The notes under the pieces were generated by a model. It was not told where the DNA came from, searched no databases, and saw only the letters and a program-made list of their open reading frames with translations. DNA of 64,000 nt from Dryococelus australis (taxonomy: Eukaryota; Arthropoda; Insecta; Phasmatodea; Phasmatidae), in NCBI GenBank assembly GCA_029891345.1, contig CM057002.1, positions 16,134,295 through 16,198,294 of the forward strand. The letters are read 5' to 3'. Shown one piece after another: positions 62,624 through 64,000 of this stretch (position 1 is the first letter of the stretch; the number at the start of each line of letters is the position of its first letter). A program made the translations under genes and the position numbers.

Positions 62624-62950
62624 ATGAGTGTGAGTGAAGAGATTTGGACGGCTCTTAACATCGAGGTTTTGAGAGCCAATGAGGGTGATTTAGGCGAGTA
62701 TGGAGCAGCGCCGGAATGGAAGGGCGGGGGAAACGGGAGACCCCGAGAAAACCCGCCGACCAGCGGCATCGCCAGGCACTGTGCCCACATACGAACATCC
62801 GGAGGTGACGCGGCCGGAAATTTAAACCGGGTTGCCTCGGGGTTCTCCCGTTTGCCCCGCCCTTTCATTCCGTCGCAGCTCCATACTCACCTCAATCACC
62901 CTTATCGGCTCTCAAGACCTCGCTGTTACGTGCCGCCACACTCTCTTCAG
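62624..62950. mobile_element. Two SINE-alpha copies fused head to head
   Basis: 62624-62836 is a minus-strand copy: body, TCGCCAGGCACTGTGCCCAC, GACGCGGCCGGAAATTTAAA, CCGGGTTGCC, cut within the head. From about 62837 the sequence continues as a plus-strand body (TCGGGGTTCTCCCGTTTGCC, CCGCCCTTTCATTCCGTCGC, ATCGGCTCTCAAGACCTCGC) without head. The bodies (about 62632-62745 and 62841-62930) are inverted repeats of each other about 95 bp apart. The 235-codon ORF 62624-63331 is read through this and is not a gene. Confidence 0.88.
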
Positions 62951-63401
62951 CGGGAACTCCCCACTGAATTCCTCCGGGTGTGTGCGTACTCACTAGACTA
63001 TTGCTACCACTGTACCCTTCGTTTGCGATTTAACCGGAAACTGTGCGTCCTAGAGTTGCAACAAGAGGGGGTTTGTTTGCTACTTACGTCGTCTTGCTTT
63101 TATCCCATGTTATCCTCAATCAATTTAACCTCACGGTGTACGTCTTGCGTGCAATCAAAGGGTACCAAAACCTATTTTTTACATGATGGGGGTGTGTACG
63201 ACGGACCATACCTACCGTGTATCCAAGATCTTAGTCTTCTTGCTCCGAATACCAATTTGTGTTCTTCTAACGCAAGTACTTTGCCTAATATCCCACGTAA
63301 TGTCCTTGTCGCCCACCGCCATGGGCCATGAGTGTCCTATATCAATCTTCCTCTTTTCCGGTCACGAATCACGTGCCCGAGTTTGTACACATCTTTCCTA
63401 C
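62951..63401. other. Spacer before the terminal LINE fragment
   Basis: No domain found in the ORFs here; it may include unrecognised upstream LINE sequence. Confidence 0.4.
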
Positions 63402-64000
63402 ACACGATGTATAAATCCTTCGACTCTGTGGATCACTTGAGTTGAGAAACTTGAAGCGTATGGTGTTACGGGTATGCCGTTTAAGTTGTTACAGTCGTAT
63501 TTAAAAAATAGGCATCAAATAGTACATGTAAAAAATGAGCTAAATAATTATTACTCTAACTGGGGAAACATTGTAAGAGGAGTATCCCATGAAGTTATTC
63601 CTTGTGTACGTAAACGATTTGCTACTTTCGGTAAAAAGTGGGGAAACTATTTTATTTGCTGGTGACAAAACAATCCTAGTATGGGATGAGAGTGGAAAAC
63701 ACTTACATAACTGCCATAAAGAAACACTGATTTAGAAAAGTGGTTCTGCACAATAATAAACTTATGTTAAATATTTCGAAAACTAAAGTTACACGATTTA
63801 AGAGAAACTCAACAAGACATCACCCCCCCCCCCCCCAACACCCAACGCATCGCAGATCAAGAATGCAAATTATTGAATACAGTACAAACTACCAAATTCT
63901 TGGCTATAGATATTGACTACAAATTAGAGTGGACAGAACATATTAATAAAGTATTAAAACAACTACCTTCTCCATGTTATATATTTAGATGATTAAAAGA
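63402..64000 (+). pseudogene. LINE reverse transcriptase fragment (Jockey/CR1/RTE-like), running off the window
   Basis: Plus strand frames give MYKSFDSVDHL (motif A), KLEAYGVTGMPFKLLQSYLK, NRHQIVHVKNELNNYYSNWG, NIVRGVS, then, after a lost motif B segment, KLFLVYVNDLLLSVKSGETI, LFAGDKTILVWDES (motif C, FADD changed to FAGD), LEKWFCTII, LNISKTKVTRFKRNST and LEWTEHINKVL. The pattern fits a Jockey/CR1/RTE-type RT and is clearly unlike the R1-clade element at 41631. It has stops, at least two frame changes, a deletion of the PQGSVLGP segment and a C15 run at 63824-63838. The 3' end lies outside the window. Confidence 0.85.

Noticed and set aside
62624-63331. 235-codon ORF as a gene
   Set aside because: Its first 100 or so codons are translated SINE-alpha; the rest has no domain.

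Overview
The window looks like a gene-poor, repeat-dense stretch of an insect chromosome, probably a polyneopteran (stick insect, cockroach, termite or orthopteran). The basis is AT-rich sequence, no operon-like coding, many tRNA-derived SINEs and terminal-inverted-repeat (TIR) elements, an R1-clade LINE, a mariner-related transposase fragment of a type common in insects, and one SINE (27782-27960) that resembles a tRNA-derived SINE I recall from Orthoptera and cockroaches. Species is not determined. I see no complete host protein-coding gene. The best host-gene signal is a CpG-rich block at 32260-32700 that could be a promoter plus a 5'-noncoding exon ending in a splice donor.

Families are lettered here because they recur. 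SINE-alpha: about 250-bp tRNA-headed SINE with full, partial or head-only copies at 310, 5455, 12584, 15209, 17829, 24100, 30172, 34306, 40462, 51685, 56271 and 62624. SINE-beta: 27782. SINE-gamma: 55972. Families A (about 400 bp) and B (about 240 bp) share one roughly 40-bp TIR (TATAGGCTGTTCACGGTAAA...), probably Tc1/mariner-type MITEs. Families C, D and E are 275-410-bp hAT-type MITEs with TAGGG-like ends and, at several copies, visible 8-bp target duplications. A further hAT MITE lies at 25536-26069. Families F, G, H, I, J, M and N are other interspersed repeats recognised only because copies inside the window match each other. There are also fold-back elements at 6985, 11951, 15452, 18192 and 51899.

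Layout. 0-9 kb: hAT MITE relict and SINE, family A, two solo LTRs of one family in opposite orientation (1193-1990 and 5783-6660), family H, tandem repeats, a fold-back MITE, and a family C element nested in another C element. 9-28 kb: families F and I, fold-back elements, CpG-rich patch at 13.5-13.9 kb, B nested in J, a 9-unit 45-bp minisatellite (16026-16430), a full SINE with target duplications, a 1.1-kb TIR element, and a hAT MITE. 28-41 kb: D and E MITEs, F and G repeats, the CpG island, C, N, A and B copies. 41.6-47.1 kb: the largest unit, a 5.4-kb R1-clade LINE bracketed by a perfect 13-bp direct repeat, with ORF1 remnant, endonuclease, reverse transcriptase, C-terminal zinc knuckle and an unexpected third reading frame downstream. 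48-64 kb: E, H, M, B and I repeats, a deleted mariner-like transposase, TIR elements, SINE-gamma, an inverted fused SINE-alpha pair, and a LINE reverse-transcriptase fragment running off the window end.

The elements do not form a pathway; they form a layered insertion record. Nesting gives relative ages: C inside C, B inside J, and SINE-alpha inside N. The least ordinary observations are the third ORF of the LINE, the TAGGG-end hAT MITE cohort, the shared TIR of families A and B, and the head-to-head SINE fusion.
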